Under the pieces are notes generated by a model. That model was not told where the DNA came from. It saw only the letters and a program-made list of their open reading frames with translations, and ran no database searches. 6,527 bases of DNA. It comes from Sphingomonas sp. (GTDB lineage: Bacteria; Pseudomonadota; Alphaproteobacteria; Sphingomonadales; Sphingomonadaceae). Position numbers and translations under genes: made by a program. Of this stretch, positions 6,305-6,527 are shown in pieces. How positions within the stretch are numbered: position 1 is the stretch's first letter; each line of letters opens with the position of its first letter. Location of the stretch: the NCBI GenBank assembly GCA_013812805.1, contig JACCSV010000257.1, positions 1-6,527 of the forward strand. The letters run 5' to 3'.

Positions 6305-6527
6305 ATGAAACCGCGGATCCTGGTCGGCACCGCCACGGTCCCCGGCGGCGAGGAGCTGCGGCTGTTCCGGCGCGGCGACGACTTCATGATCGTGGTCGAT
6401 CGCAACGAGCTGATGAACAGCCGGATGAGCGGGTCGGAAGAAGCGCTGGCGACGATCGCGCTGGCACGGCTGAATGGCGCGGCCGCGCTCGACGTGCTGA
6501 TCGGCGGTTATGGGATGGGATTCACGT
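6305..6527 (+). CDS. Spermidine-synthase-like / SAM-dependent methyltransferase fold protein, 3'-truncated
   Basis: The frame from ATG 6305 is open to the window end (74 codons). The product begins MKPRILVGTATVPGGEELRL. It continues with a beta-rich N-terminal section (FMIVVDRNELMNSRMSGSEE) and reaches a glycine-rich nucleotide-binding loop, VLIGGYGMGFT, at about residues 64-74. An N-terminal beta domain with an E-L-M-N-S-R-type segment, followed by a GGxGMGxT loop, is typical of proteins annotated as spermidine synthase-like in alphaproteobacteria. That loop is the cofactor-binding motif I of the Rossmann methyltransferase fold. The acidic residues that would separate a true aminopropyltransferase from a methyltransferase lie beyond the window. 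No strong Shine-Dalgarno is seen; translation may be aided by the stop of the preceding gene 16 bases upstream. Function stays open. Confidence 0.8.
   Translation, partial: MKPRILVGTATVPGGEELRLFRRGDDFMIVVDRNELMNSRMSGSEEALATIALARLNGAAALDVLIGGYGMGFT

Overview
The window is GC-rich, densely coding bacterial chromosome. Codon use, protein sequences and gene content (a DUF6481-type small protein, a helicase of alphaproteobacterial style, and an OxyR opening with HLPTLKQLQYL) point to an alphaproteobacterium, most likely a sphingomonad. The phylum-level call is firm; the order-level call is an inference from remembered family members, not from a search. I saw no mobile element, CRISPR array, tRNA or rRNA.

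The left half (1-4234) is a compact hydrogen-peroxide defence locus. A 5'-truncated bifunctional heme catalase-peroxidase gene (katG, + strand) runs to 2206. It converges on a minus-strand oxyR (2215-3138) with only 8 bp between the two stop codons. OxyR retains both redox cysteines and probably starts at a TTG codon. It is divergent from a dimanganese (KatN-type) catalase gene (3287-4234, + strand) whose five expected metal ligands are all present. One peroxide sensor is thus flanked by two chemically unrelated catalases, one heme-dependent and one heme-independent. The 148-bp divergent intergenic region holds the most interesting non-coding signal. It has three copies of TCTCGA, each at the centre of a progressively longer perfect inverted repeat, and a candidate EcfG (general stress response) promoter, GGAAC-N17-TGTT, whose -10 lies inside the longest repeat.

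The right half (4273-6527) carries three more plus-strand genes. They are a DEAD-box RNA helicase with a DbpA-like C-terminal RNA-binding region (4273-5955), a 97-residue highly charged DUF6481-like protein (5995-6288, GTG start), and the first 74 codons of a spermidine-synthase/methyltransferase-like protein (from 6305) that runs off the window. The close spacing (39 bp and 16 bp) would allow co-transcription.

The genes belong to known families. What may be undescribed is the arrangement (katG, oxyR and Mn-catalase in one block) and the dyad array between oxyR and the Mn-catalase gene, which could join OxyR and general-stress control. No wholly new system is evident.
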